From assembly GCA_036897485.1 (NCBI GenBank), contig JAYMTF010001345.1, positions 1 through 24,021 on the forward strand: a DNA stretch of 24,021 nucleotides, read 5' to 3'. The stretch comes from Pelargonium nanum (lineage: Eukaryota; Streptophyta; Magnoliopsida; Geraniales; Geraniaceae). Positions 1 to 13,182 of the stretch are shown in pieces (the stretch's first letter is position 1; every line of letters starts with the position of its first letter). The notes beneath the pieces were generated by a model that had not been told where the DNA came from, did no database searches, and saw only the letters and a list, made by a program, of their open reading frames with translations. Made by a program: the position numbers and the translations under genes.

Positions 1-250
1 AATCTTAATTGTTTTAAATCCATTAATTATTCTTCATAATTTATGTCAAATTTTCTTAATAATTTTGAATTTGGTGTCCCTCCAAATATATACATTTATT
101 AAAAAATAAAAAAAAATTATTTTTTTTATTAATTCCGGGTCAAACCGGTCCGGGTGCCGGGTTTCCGGTCCGGTCCGGGCTGCAGCCCGGTATGCAACCG
201 GTCCAGGTCCGGTCCGGGTCGGACCGGTCCGGGCCAAATGAACAGCCCTA
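1..250. mobile_element. Terminal part of a non-autonomous DNA transposon (hAT-like), cut by window edge
   Basis: An AT-rich stretch (1-135) passes abruptly into a GC-rich patch (about 136-235) made of repeated CCGGTCCGG-type words, and ends in AACAGCCCTA at about 241-250. Read on the minus strand it begins TAGGGCTGTTCA followed by CCGGNCCGG repeats, which resembles the ends of short non-autonomous elements common in plant genomes and usually assigned to hAT. The other end is outside the window, so terminal inverted repeats and target-site duplication cannot be tested. The reading frame across it on the minus strand is a by-product of the repeats and not a gene. Confidence 0.45.
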
Positions 251-544
251 CGGACAAGGTTGAATATTATCTCATGTGTTTTTTCTAAGGCTAGGTCTTA
301 GGAGGAGAGGACACACACCCTCTCTCTCCACTAGCCCTAGTAATACTACTTGTGTTTAATTTGTCATTCTATCATATTAGAGAATACACATGTCCTTGAG
401 AGAGATGACATATTGAACAGAAGTTAACAGTGGCGCGATATTTTTAGAGTCAAATGGGTTGTCAGGTCTCGGCTGGGTTGTGACCTGTGATCAGAAATGA
501 GGGTGGATTGTTTGTGGTTGTCCATTCGTTAAGCTTGCGTGGAG
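251..544. other. Intergenic, no gene seen
   Basis: Low-complexity plant DNA with a short CT-rich patch (about 321-331). I see no coding frame with convincing similarity and no RNA gene. The last 100 bases may belong to the same decayed LINE-type element as the RNase H-like fragment that follows, but they do not translate cleanly. Confidence 0.5.
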
Positions 545-661
545 CGCGTCAACTTCCAGGAGGCCGAGACTCTTGCTGTTTGGGAAGCTTTGAGTTGGCT
601 CAAGGACATAGGCTTTCGGTGTATTGAAGTTGAATATGATGTCCCTGTGAGAAGGTTGTAG
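545..661 (+). pseudogene. RNase H-like fragment of a LINE-type retrotransposon
   Basis: In the frame with a codon at 560-562 the plus strand reads EAETLAVWEALSWLKDIGF, then RCIEVEYD, and hits a TAG at 659-661. The pattern AEALAxREALSWLKxLGFxxVxVExD is typical of the RNase H-like domain (RVT_3 family) at the end of plant non-LTR retroelement polyproteins and in related domesticated copies. Here only about 30 codons remain, there is no start codon or intact upstream frame, and the residue after the second strand is followed quickly by a stop. It is best read as a dead fragment. The open frame on the opposite strand (491-736) is its shadow. Confidence 0.6.
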
Positions 662-2026
662 TGTTGTACTAATCTTAGCAGTTCGTATTGATTTAGTTAG
701 TTCTTCAATCTTTTCACGTTTCGTTTTCAAATACATATAAGTTTGTAAATTAAGAAGCTCATGTTCTACCTAAGTTAGTTGCATCTGACCGAGATGCTAG
801 ACAATGGAATGCTGCTAGTCCTCCCATGTGCATATTTTTTATCAGTTGAGCTACACAGAATGAGATAACTCTCCCCTTTTAACCCCAAATCTCACCTCAC
901 CCAATGCATTAAGAGATGAACCCACGACCTCTCACATGAATATATGTCTCAACCATTGCGCATCCCTAAGGGACCTCCCATGTGTATTTCATCTCTTTTA
1001 ATTACTGATTTAATACAACTTTTGTTTACAAAAAATAAAGTGGTGCAAAACCATATAGTATATGATGTTATGGGCCCTGGAGGACTGGTCCTGGTGGTGG
1101 ACTAGAATTTGGACCATTGCAAAATAGCAACAGAGCATGCTTGGTTGCACATTCTGACATTGCCCATTCTCTTACCCACAAACACTTCCCATACTCACAT
1201 GGTGACCACTTCACATCCTCACATGGAAACCAAGTTATTAATTCATGGAACTGCACACTTCAAATACCAAACCTTACTACAATTTTCATACCAACTACTC
1301 CAATATTGACTGTAAAGGCAACTCTATATAAAATATCCTCTGTTTGGCTCCATACAGATATACCACTATCAGAAAGAAAATATAGACATGAAATCTACAA
1401 GGAACTGGCACTTCTTACCCACCACATGCACAAATTACAAGCTTACATTCCCATTGCAACATACCTGTCCCACAATCCCATCCATTGCTCGACCAAAAGT
1501 CGGACCAGGGGCCTCAATCTAGCAAGTGCATCGCTAAAACATACGCATCCATAATCTTAGTTTCATGTCCTAACATAGTAACATATGCATATGCAATTTA
1601 TGTTTCATTTGTCCAAGGTCCATTGCAAGTATACATATTTGGAGTACATAACCAGTATATCTTCCAAACTATCATTCCCGGGTGACCTTTACTAAACATC
1701 TTACTCGTAAAACACAAGAAAACAGTATATTGGCGAGAGGGGAAACATGTGACAACTTAATAGGGATCGGCTCAGGCATCCTTTCCTTGATTGCAAGAGG
1801 GTATGGCAGTTGGGCAGGGTTAGGATACATCATCAACTAAAACTTTATAATGAAGCAATGAAACTACTAAGTACTTGTTTTGTATAAATTCACAATCCAT
1901 ATAAGAAATGAGAATGCAAGATACACAAAAGATGAACAGAGGGTCATTTGAGAGTGATAAGAGAAAATACATCAAAATAATTAGGTGAATTCGGTACAAA
2001 GTGTAACAATTTTTTATAAGCAAAGG
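662..2026. other. Intergenic, probable decayed transposon sequence
   Basis: No credible gene. The longest open frame (1117-1554, plus) starts at a TTG, is rich in His, Thr and Ser, and shows no recognisable domain. The stretch 1068-1520 has the feel of an old DNA transposon: a GGCCC/GGTCC-rich word near 1073-1110, a 'CATGCTTGGTTGCACATTC' phrase near 1136, and a GGTCGGAC-like word (minus strand) near 1495-1510. I could not define matching ends, so no element is called. Confidence 0.4.
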
Positions 2027-2066
2027 GTACTTTTATTGAAAATTCCCAAGAAGGGAATAAAAGTAC
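2027..2066. repeat. Perfect 11-bp inverted repeat (hairpin)
   Basis: GTACTTTTATT at 2027-2037 is answered by AATAAAAGTAC at 2056-2066, and the 18-base interval contains a second small pairing (TTCCC/GGGAA). It could be a transposon end or a chance palindrome in AT-rich DNA. No gene lies close enough for it to be an obvious terminator. Confidence 0.4.
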
Positions 2067-3117
2067 AAACACCAAGAGAAGTGTCACAACATTGTTTAGT
2101 TTTTTTGGGTTAGGCCTGCCAGGAGCAGGGCCTCCACTACATTAATCAAACAAAACTAAACATAACAAGCTGCGACTATACGTCAAACTAGACGGCAAAT
2201 ACTATCTTTTAAGAGTGTAAATAACCACTCAATCTATGCAAAGTTATACTATACAACATTCCTCATTTTAAATGGATTATTATGTAGCAGCCCAAAGACA
2301 ACAGTTCCAAATACAAAAACAATAATATGTTGCATTAATATCTCTAACTAACTCAAAGTCAAAGCTTAATAGACCCCAAAACCCATTATCCAGACGAGAG
2401 AACTTAGAATTCCATTCACTAAAAGCCCTATAGGTATGGACATGCCAGAGCAAATCTCTACTAACAGTCCAGTTTTACAACTCGGGTCAGAATCGTCAGA
2501 TAAAAGCCACCCTTTGCAGATGCAAATGAACCGTATTCATTAGTAGTGAGTTGTTTATGATGCAGATGAATTCAAACTCAGATTAGAGAAAGAGCCTATA
2601 ACCCAATACAGAATCTTCTTTCTGCATCAGTTAGAGCCTAGAGGCCTAAGTATTGACCGATAGTGAATGAACCAGTGAGCACAAAAAAGATTGAGCTGTC
2701 TCAAGTTTAACATATTGAACAAGGCTTTGAGAATGTGTAACTATAACAATCTAACTCAATAGCAACCAGGGGAATCCAATCTTCCAAAAAGCAATGCTGA
2801 TCCAAGTCAGAGGAGTGACCATATGACCGCCAAACCGTAATGCAACATGTCTAAATGGTAATTTTATCATGAGCTACAAAATGGAAAGTCTTTTAGTATG
2901 TGATAGGCAATTGCGACTACAGAGACGGGCTGATTATGAGAACGTTCAGGTTGAATGGGAAAAAATGATAGAACAAGTTAGGATTACAGTTGTCAAGAAC
3001 AGAAGACAAGAACTCTGTTGTTGTTTCATTCAAAGCCAGATCAATACATCAGAAACAGTACAGCTAAGTGGCACCAAGTTTCCAGCAGCAAAATATAGCT
3101 AGTTATGTGGGATATGG
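2067..3117. other. Intergenic, no gene seen
   Basis: AT-rich DNA with stops in all frames. The one ATG-initiated frame of note (2869-3102) encodes 77 residues with no recognisable domain, no splice support and no codon-use signal, so I do not call it. Confidence 0.5.
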
Positions 3118-3720
3118 CAGAGATTAAAGACATTAAACGATGCTATGATTTTCTAGTAATAAGGAAATCCCAACTAAAACTAGCTCTCTCTCTCTCTCTC
3201 TCACGCACACGATTTTCTAGTAATAAAAAAATCCTAACTAAAACTAGCTATCTCTCTCTCTCTCTCACTCATTCACACACAGAGATTAAAGACATTAAAC
3301 AATGCTATCTCTTTCTCAAATTAAAGACATTAAACAGTGCTAAGATTTATTAGTAGTAAAAAAATCTCAACTAAAACTAAGCTCAATTGCACGAAGCATA
3401 AAGCAACAACAAAAAACCTGGATCATATTAGCGATACAAGTGTCCTCCCTCTCTCTCTCATAGATTAAAGACGTTAAATGATGCTAAGATTTATTAGTAG
3501 CAAAAAAAATCCCAACTAAAACTAAGCTCAAATACATGAAGCATAAAAAATGCCCTCTCATAGATTAAAGACATTAAACAATGCTAAGATTTATTAGTAG
3601 TAAAAGAAATCCCAACTAAAACTAAGCTCAATTGCACAAAGCATAAAAAATTAGCAACTACAAAAATCTTGGATCATAGTGATACAACAAGTGTCCTCCT
3701 TCACTCTCTCTCTGTCCTCC
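3118..3720. repeat. Degenerate, irregularly spaced repeat patch with CT microsatellites
   Basis: The core word AGATTAAAGACATTAAACNATGCTA occurs near 3121, 3282, 3319, 3463 and 3562 with one to three differences. Copies are followed by variants of ATTTATTAGTAGTAAAAAAATC and by CAACTAAAACTAAGCTCAA, and separated by CT runs (about 3184-3202, 3250-3266, 3450-3460, 3702-3712). Two copies also share a longer tail around GGATCATA and GTGTCCTCC. Spacing between cores varies (about 161, 37, 144 and 99 bases), so this is nested, partly deleted duplication rather than a clean satellite. No coding content. Confidence 0.75.
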
Positions 3721-4455
3721 TAAAGAAAAAATCAATCTGCAGAAGACTATCTAAGTATTGTGACGAATTGTTACAATAAGAGAGAATATAATACTGGGAA
3801 GAGAATTCCATCCTCTCTCTCTTCTGTTGAACATTCCATCATACAGCCTGCACCCAATTTTGGGCTTTGAGTTTTTTGTATATTAATGATAAATCATTTG
3901 GGCACTTCCCGAGAACCAGTGAAAAAACCTTGAACTTAATTTGTGCTTAACTCTGATGGTCCACTTAAGTCTAAATTCTTTACCCCCCCTCCCCATTTAT
4001 GCTTAACTAGGGTTCATTTCTAAAGTTATATTTGAGTATTGGTTCAGCCGGTCATGTTGTTTTTTATTTTTGTGGACAGTGACTTGCATTTCTCATCTAA
4101 CTTCTGAACTTCAGTTCTTAATTGCTCTAAAATAATATTTTCAAACAAGCCTATCATTAATACTGGTCACAAACCTCTATATTGATTTTGAACACATTTC
4201 ATACAACAATACAGATAGAAAAATCCACCCAAATTTATAATCATATGATATAACTGAACAAAAGTGCAATTGAAGCATAAACTTGAACAATAAGCACAAA
4301 AAAGGGGCCATTTTTAAATTGAGTAACAACATGAGTTCATAGACATTGTCATATTGTTCCTCAAAATCTAAACTAAGCCTAAACTGATTTGTCTACCAAT
4401 ACCAACCCCATATCAAATACAAAATTCTGGTTCAATTTCACTAACCTTCCACGAC
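3721..4455. other. 3' flank of the CHZ1-like gene; no other gene seen
   Basis: Lies downstream of the minus-strand gene whose stop is at 4456-4458, so its 3' untranslated part should fall in roughly the last few hundred bases. Several AT-rich words could serve as plant polyadenylation signals, but none is distinctive. No other coding signal. Confidence 0.45.
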
Positions 4456-5058
4456 TCACGCATCGCTATCGCCATCCCGAGCATTTCCGAGATCGTTCGC
4501 AATGTGAAGACCAGGCTGCGCAGCTCGCCTCCGAGTCCTCGACGGGAGTATGTTATCCAAATCGACCTCCGCTAATGGATCATCCGATAGATCGCTTTCT
4601 GCTTCCGATTCGCTCAAATCACCATCATCATCATCGCTATCACTATCATCGTCACTCTCTTCTTCAATCAATTTTCCTTTACCTTTGCGATCCGCCACGG
4701 CTTTTCCGTTGGACTTCTCGATGTCTTCATCTTCGTCCTCCTCTTTATCGTCGACATCGTTTTGTCCTTCGTAGTCTTCTTCGTCTTCCTCATCATCGTC
4801 TTCTCCAAGTTCTGCGGCTAACTCGGGTTCAGGTTGGTCGATATTTGCTTCGGCGACCGAAGAATGGTTGGTCGCTTGGTTTTCCTTCTCGCATTCCTCT
4901 TCAGTTTCGCCGTTTTCTTCGGCGACTAGAGAGGTATTGTTGTTGAGAGTCTGTAGCTTCTGGATTTTATTGGGATTGACTTCGTCCTCTTGGCAGGGCA
5001 GATCAGGTTTACGCTTGGCATGCAATATTGGTTCTTCTTGGTTCTTGATTTCTGTCAT
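4456..5058 (-). CDS. CHZ1-like histone chaperone (acidic nuclear protein with CHZ motif)
   Basis: A single-exon gene of 200 codons. The product is extremely acidic: runs of Glu and Asp fill residues about 84-114 and 132-160, with a Lys-rich break (about 118-129, KAVADRKGKGK) that could aid nuclear import. The C-terminus carries DPLAEVDLDNILPSRTRRR (residues 160-178), which matches the CHZ motif (D-x-D-N-I-x-x-x-R-T-R) of the yeast Chz1 family of chaperones for histone H2A.Z-H2B dimers; rice has a characterised member. Expected role (family knowledge): binding H2A.Z-H2B in the nucleus for the SWR1 remodeller. I start at ATG 5058 because the open frame upstream of it to 5097 has no other ATG. 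A three-codon upstream frame (5066-5055) ends overlapping this start. The gene is divergent from LCB2. Acidic low-complexity proteins are easily misassigned, but the motif is specific. Confidence 0.8.
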   Translation of the reverse strand: MTEIKNQEEPILHAKRKPDLPCQEDEVNPNKIQKLQTLNNNTSLVAEENGETEEECEKENQATNHSSVAEANIDQPEPELAAELGEDDDEEDEEDYEGQNDVDDKEEDEDEDIEKSNGKAVADRKGKGKLIEEESDDDSDSDDDDGDLSESEAESDLSDDPLAEVDLDNILPSRTRRRAAQPGLHIANDLGNARDGDSDA

Positions 5059-5551
5059 AGTGCCATGGAATGTTGAGGGCCGAGCAGTGAGGAACACGAA
5101 AGTATAGGGCTTGTTTCCTGTCAGTGAAGAACAAGTTCAAGAGCAGTCTAAAAGGAATAGATAGGGTTTGGGCCGTTAAATTTAATTGGGCTATGAGTCT
5201 AGCTACACCTACAACACAAAATTGTCCAGCCCAGAAATCGTAACTACCCCCACCACCGTTCCCAATCAGCCACAGCCACCACGAGCAGTTGCTTTCACCA
5301 ATTCAACCCATAGATTCTACTGTTTTCTATTGAATTCTTGTTTATAATTTTTCTATTTACCCATCAATTACACTTTCTTCTTCTTCCTCTTCCATTTAAA
5401 TAATTAATTTCCGCCAAGTTGAGCTTAAGCTCGCAGCAACCGATTATATAATTTCGCCCATCCAATTCACTTGCGTTGCAGATCTGGGTCTTCTTTTTTA
5501 TCGAGCTTCTTCGAATGATTATTTCTATTCAAAGACACAGGAGTTTTAAAG
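5059..5551. promoter_or_regulatory. Shared divergent promoter of the CHZ1-like gene and LCB2
   Basis: The 493 bases between the two start codons must hold both promoters. On the LCB2 side a TATA-like TATATAA lies at 5445-5451, about 100 bases before the ATG, placing a likely transcription start near 5475-5485. On the CHZ1-like side a telo-box AGGGTTT (5163-5169) directly abuts a site II word TGGGCC (5169-5174). Further site II words lie at 5187-5192 (TGGGCT) and 5228-5233 (AGCCCA). Telo-box plus site II pairs are known from promoters of plant growth and ribosomal-protein genes and are bound by TCP-type factors. No clear TATA box serves the minus-strand gene. Confidence 0.6.
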
Positions 5552-9328
<3,777 letters not shown>

Positions 9329-9880
9329 TAAAGCAAGACATTGTTTGAACTGAATCTGTCGATTCAATGGTGAGCAGCAAAGCATAAAAGGTTAGTGAAG
9401 CTAATTTAGAGGCTATCATGTCTTATTACGTAGTTTGTTCCATTCAGTGTAAAAGATCATAGCTTGCTTTTAGTGGTTCTACGAGTGCCTCTTTGTACTC
9501 CATACACGAACTAGCACGTAACTTGGGTCCGACCAGTATATTTTAAGTTACTTTATATAATGGCATGTACAGTACAGATGCAGTTTTAAGTTGCGACACT
9601 TTTCTCCTTTCTATTTATAACTTAATTTTGCGAATTCCCATTGACTACGTGAATGTTGAATTGTGGATCATTGTAATGTGATATGTATAGTGGGCATGGT
9701 CAAGAACTGACTTGCAATTTTTCTTTCCTGGTAACTGCAGTTCCTTGTGCATGAAGCTTTGAACTGAGGGTTGAATTGTAAACTCTACTTAAATCTTACT
9801 GCTAATATAACGTATGTTGACTCCAGTGAAAAATTACTTTCATCACTTACCTAATACTTTGATATCTAGTATTGATATGG
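9329..9880. other. 3' untranslated and downstream region of LCB2
   Basis: Follows the LCB2 stop directly. AT-rich, no reading frame of interest. The transcript end cannot be fixed from sequence because plant polyadenylation signals are loose. Nothing else seen. Confidence 0.5.
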
Positions 9881-10539
9881 AGAAGTTTTTATTCTTATTT
9901 TTATTTATTTAATTTTTTAAAAGATGAAAACTCATTTTTTTCACTATTCAATTTTTATTTTTTAAGTCACACGGAGAATCTATTATGCATAAATGTCTCT
10001 AGTTTTTTAATTTGAAAACAAAAATTTTTGTCATTGCAATTTAAACTTGTAAATAAATAAATAATGTTTCAACTGCACAACTTTTATAAATTCTTCAAGC
10101 TTTTCATAGAAAAATAAATTGATGTCAAAATCACATATCCTCATAAACTATATTGTTTCATTCATATACTTAACATTAAGTTGACATCAAAATCATATAA
10201 CCCTCTAAACAAAAAAAAAATGTCTTCACCTTGCCATCTTCATTTTTCAATGGACCAATTTTTGTAATATTGTCAATTTTTTGTTGATATATATATAAGC
10301 GCCAGATATAATTTCATTTACTTCATTAAATCAGAGATTATGTGTGTGTGAGAGAGAAGATCAACCACAACTATGTCACACCCTCTCGCCAATAATAGTC
10401 AGCACTCGTCCTCGCCAGCAACTGTTGTCTCACATATTTATCAGATATGTTCTTCTACCTTGAAGTCGCCAACCCAAAAGTTGAGGAAGAAGAGAGATGA
10501 GAGAGAAAAAAAATGAGAATCTCTATTTTGTGGTGACCA
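9881..10539. other. AT-rich intergenic DNA, no gene seen
   Basis: Very AT-rich with stops in all frames and two near-repeated phrases (TTGATGTCAAAATCACATA near 10120 and TTGACATCAAAATCATATA near 10181). No domain, RNA gene or element end recognised. Confidence 0.45.
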
Positions 10540-10895
10540 TCTATGAATGGTAGGCTAGTAGTTCTTCTTGTGGTTATCGATTACTAACGAGTGACAATAA
10601 GCTTTTCTTGTGGTGACCGTTTGCTAATGAGAAGCGATGAGATCTCCTTATAAGTCTTGGAGCTCCTTGTGAGAGGTAGCTTTTCTTGTGGTGACCGTTT
10701 ATTAATGAGAAGTGATGAGATCTTCTTATAAGTCTTGGAGCTCTTTGTGAGAGGTAGATGTTGTGATCGTCCTTGAGGACCTTAATTGGTATTCCTTATG
10801 AGAGATAAGTTTTGAAGACTTTCTTAGAGGGATTGTAGCTTATTATGGGAGCTAATGTGGTGGTCTTTGACCATTAGAGCTCTTTGTGAGACCTA
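10540..10895. repeat. 78-bp tandem duplication with eroded flanking copies
   Basis: The unit AGCTTTTCTTGTGGTGACCG... begins at 10600 and again at 10678. The two copies (10600-10677 and 10678-10755) differ at only a handful of positions. A half copy precedes them (10561-10599, TTCTTGTGGTTATCGATTACTAACGAG), and isolated pieces such as GAGCTCTTTGTGAGA recur at about 10877. No open frame persists across the units. Confidence 0.75.
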
Positions 10896-12031
10896 AGTCT
10901 TTTGTTCCTGCACTATAATCTTAAGTTTCTTATTGACGGTTGCATGGACAAGGCCACAACGATTGAACGACATGCGAGGAGCACGGTATTCCACATTCTG
11001 CCCATGTGCCAAGCCCACGACATTGAAGGCTAAGGTCGTGATATAGGTGTGGGAGCGAGATTCCTTCAATCATCGAAGGATAGGGCAATCAAGTTGAGAC
11101 CGTGACATTGAGGTCTAGTGGACCATCCTTTGATCGTTCATTGAGTTGAGGTCGTGACATTTAAAGTTGATGTCATGACTTTGATGTATGATCTTTTCTT
11201 CGACTATCAAGTAATTCGATTACAGAGATTTGATTATTAAATCGATACCATAACATGGAGAATCAAGGTCGTAGTCTTGGGGTATGAAGCTTGCTCTTTC
11301 GATCATCGAGTGTTCCGATGACTGAAATCACTTTGGGCTTGTGTTTCTGATGATCAACTCGATGGAGTAAAAGAACGACTTCGATGATCCAATTGAATGT
11401 TCAGTTCCTTTAGAGATCTAAACGATGTTGAGCTTCTTTTATGACTAGAATGAGGGTTTCTTGTAATCATAAGTACGTTTTACTCTTCTAAAGTCTTTGA
11501 TGGGGGTGATGCGACTTGACCCATACAAAATTCACGTGAGAATTGTCCTTTGAGATTCTTACTAAATTTGTCGTCATAGACGAGTTTGATTTTTGAGAAT
11601 AGAATGTCGTAACGTTGGACCACACATGTTGCATACGTTGTAATTCGTATCCTCAATTAATGATTTTTTTTTTGTAGCGTCATACGTGTATATACAGACA
11701 TTAGTATTTCATTAAACGAATACTTAAGATAATGTTGTGTTTACTATATTCCAATTATTTGTAATGACCTCTTTGAGTTAATTTGAATAAATAAACTACA
11801 AACATTATATATTTAAATTAGATGATGTAATTGTTGTTTTCCATTCAATTTGATAATCAATTACTGTTTTTACTAACAATCTTGTCAATTAAAGTCTTCT
11901 GATCAAAGGTGTGTAAGATGAGATCCAAAGCATTTATTACAATAGATTTTGGTGCCGAGCTCTTGGGTATGGAATTGATCTCCAAATTTACTCCTTTGTT
12001 TTTCTTTAATTATGTGTAATAAGAGTCCCTT
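10896..12031. other. Intergenic, possible decayed retroelement, no gene seen
   Basis: Between 10900 and 11500 the base composition is less AT-rich than the flanks and short phrases recur (GAGGTCGTGACAT near 11151, GACCGTGACATTGAGGT near 11097, GATCATCGAG near 11303). This suggests an eroded transposon or duplicated non-coding DNA. No frame is open long enough to show a protein domain. Confidence 0.4.
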
Positions 12032-12050
12032 TGCATGGTGGCCACGTGGC
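12032..12050. promoter_or_regulatory. RY core next to a palindromic G-box
   Basis: TGCATG (12032-12037, an RY core read on the minus strand) is followed after four bases by the perfect palindrome GCCACGTGGC (12041-12050), a strong G-box/ABRE-type word. RY elements are bound by the B3 factors ABI3, FUS3 and LEC2, and G-boxes by bZIP factors; the pair is a classic seed-storage promoter arrangement. It lies 3.4 kb upstream of the FUS3 start codon. Function here is inference. Confidence 0.45.
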
Positions 12051-12245
12051 TGTTCAACTTGGCTTTGCAATCCAAACATTTACGACATCCCGTTGATAGA
12101 AATAAATAAATAATTGTGTAATAACTAATTAGTCGGTAAATTAACCTGCAAAATTGCCTATCTATTAAAAAAGTACTAGACAAATAATTATTGTTTACAA
12201 TAAATCATTTAATTAAAATTCATCGGATCACGTCCTCATAAATTT

Positions 12246-12534
12246 AAGATGCATGAAATTATCATTAACAAAAAAGATGCATGAAATACCACCAAACGCG
12301 TGGGTCAACTGGTAAGGGGTTGTTCCAGCTTAACCTGAGGTTTCGAGTTCGAATTTCAGGGAATGCAGCTGCGTTAAAATTTGGTAGGGAGAGCTTTGCC
12401 GCCCTTGTGGTCCTACCCGGCTCGAATGAGGATTAGTCTGGGCGTGGTAAAACGGCTTAAAGGTGTCAACCGCTAGTGTGCGTGCCCGCTCGGGAACCTC
12501 ATGGTTTAGACAAAAAAAAAAAGATGCATGAAAT
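12246..12534. repeat. Three direct copies of AAGATGCATGAAAT around the SINE
   Basis: Copies lie at 12246-12259, 12274-12287 and 12521-12534. The last two are the SINE target-site duplication. The first is an extra copy 28 bases upstream, identical over the 14 bases. Each contains TGCATG, an RY core. Confidence 0.8.
12288..12520 (+). mobile_element. tRNA-derived SINE with target-site duplications
   Basis: About 230 bases with a pol III A-box-like word (GTGGGTCAACTGGTAAGGGG, near 12300-12319), a B-box-like word (GAGTTCGAATTTC, near 12345), a body ending CCTCATGGTTTAGAC and an A-tail (12512-12520). It is bracketed by direct repeats AAGATGCATGAAAT at 12274-12287 and 12521-12534, the expected footprint of LINE-driven retroposition. 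The phrase TTTGGTAGGGAG...TTGCCGC in the body recurs in the diverged copy near 14280. It has no coding capacity. Confidence 0.85.
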
Positions 12535-12893
12535 TAAATTTATAAAATAGTAAAAGAATTATGCATTTTAAAAAATAAAAATATAACACTTGTTTTGAGA
12601 TAAAGAAATTAATTAAGAGTTAACACATGATTTTATGGGAGCAAGGATCTTAAATCAAGATTTATTTGTTTTAAGCTAAGTCATTAATGAGGTGATGACA
12701 TCTCATTAAAAATCATGAATCCGGACGGGTCGTAATGCTTCAACCAATTCACTTGTGTGATATGTGTGAAATTTAATGAGGTGATTTATTGGTTTGACTT
12801 AGTCTAAGCCATAAAATGTTTAGCTTAGATTCATTTTCCTCCAATTTTATAATTAATTAGCTCTTATTACATAAAACTATGGAAAATGCAAAA
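12535..12893. other. AT-rich intergenic DNA, no gene seen
   Basis: Between the SINE and the MITE-like element. No open frame, RNA gene or element end recognised. A loose inverted phrase around 12641 (TAAATCAAGATTTATT) is too short to interpret. Confidence 0.4.
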
Positions 12894-13182
12894 TGTACCA
12901 AATTTTGTACAAAATTTGGTCTATAAAGTGACACGACAGTTTACATGACACATGTATTTATAATTTTGTGTGTTTAAAATTAAGTTTAAACGAATAAAAA
13001 TCTGACATATTTGATATCACCACCCTCCCATAAATTTCTGGGGCGAAGCGCCCGGTTTATACGACCTACTGTACACGTGGCGTATATAGTTTGACTAACT
13101 CATCAATAGAGTAATTGATGTGTTACGTCTTTTTATTTGTCACATCATTTTGTACAAGTTTTTTTATACAAAATTTGGGACA
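12894..13182. mobile_element. MITE-like element, copy 1, carrying an ABRE-like word
   Basis: The ends are inverted: TGTACCAAATTTTGTA (12894-12909) and TACAAAATTTGGGACA (13167-13182), 15 of 16 positions paired. It is 289 bases long, AT-rich and non-coding. Inside lie a short perfect hairpin GGGCGAAGCGCCC (about 13041-13053) and ACACGTGGC (13073-13081), a textbook ABA-response element word. A diverged relative lies at about 13802-13980. Target-site duplication is not clear. Confidence 0.6.

Noticed and set aside
1068..1520. Complete DNA transposon with matching ends
   Set aside because: GGTCC-rich words near both sides suggested ends, but they could not be paired convincingly by eye.
1117..1554. 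A 145-codon plus-strand frame
   Set aside because: It begins with TTG, has no ATG start, no domain and lies in transposon-like DNA.
2869..3102. A 77-codon ATG frame
   Set aside because: No domain, no neighbouring exons and an unremarkable base composition.
3118..3720. CRISPR-like array
   Set aside because: The genome is eukaryotic, the repeats are degenerate and the spacing is irregular with related spacers.
4389..4946. Long plus-strand frames opposite the acidic gene
   Set aside because: Ser/His/Arg-rich shadow of the Asp/Glu-rich codons on the minus strand.
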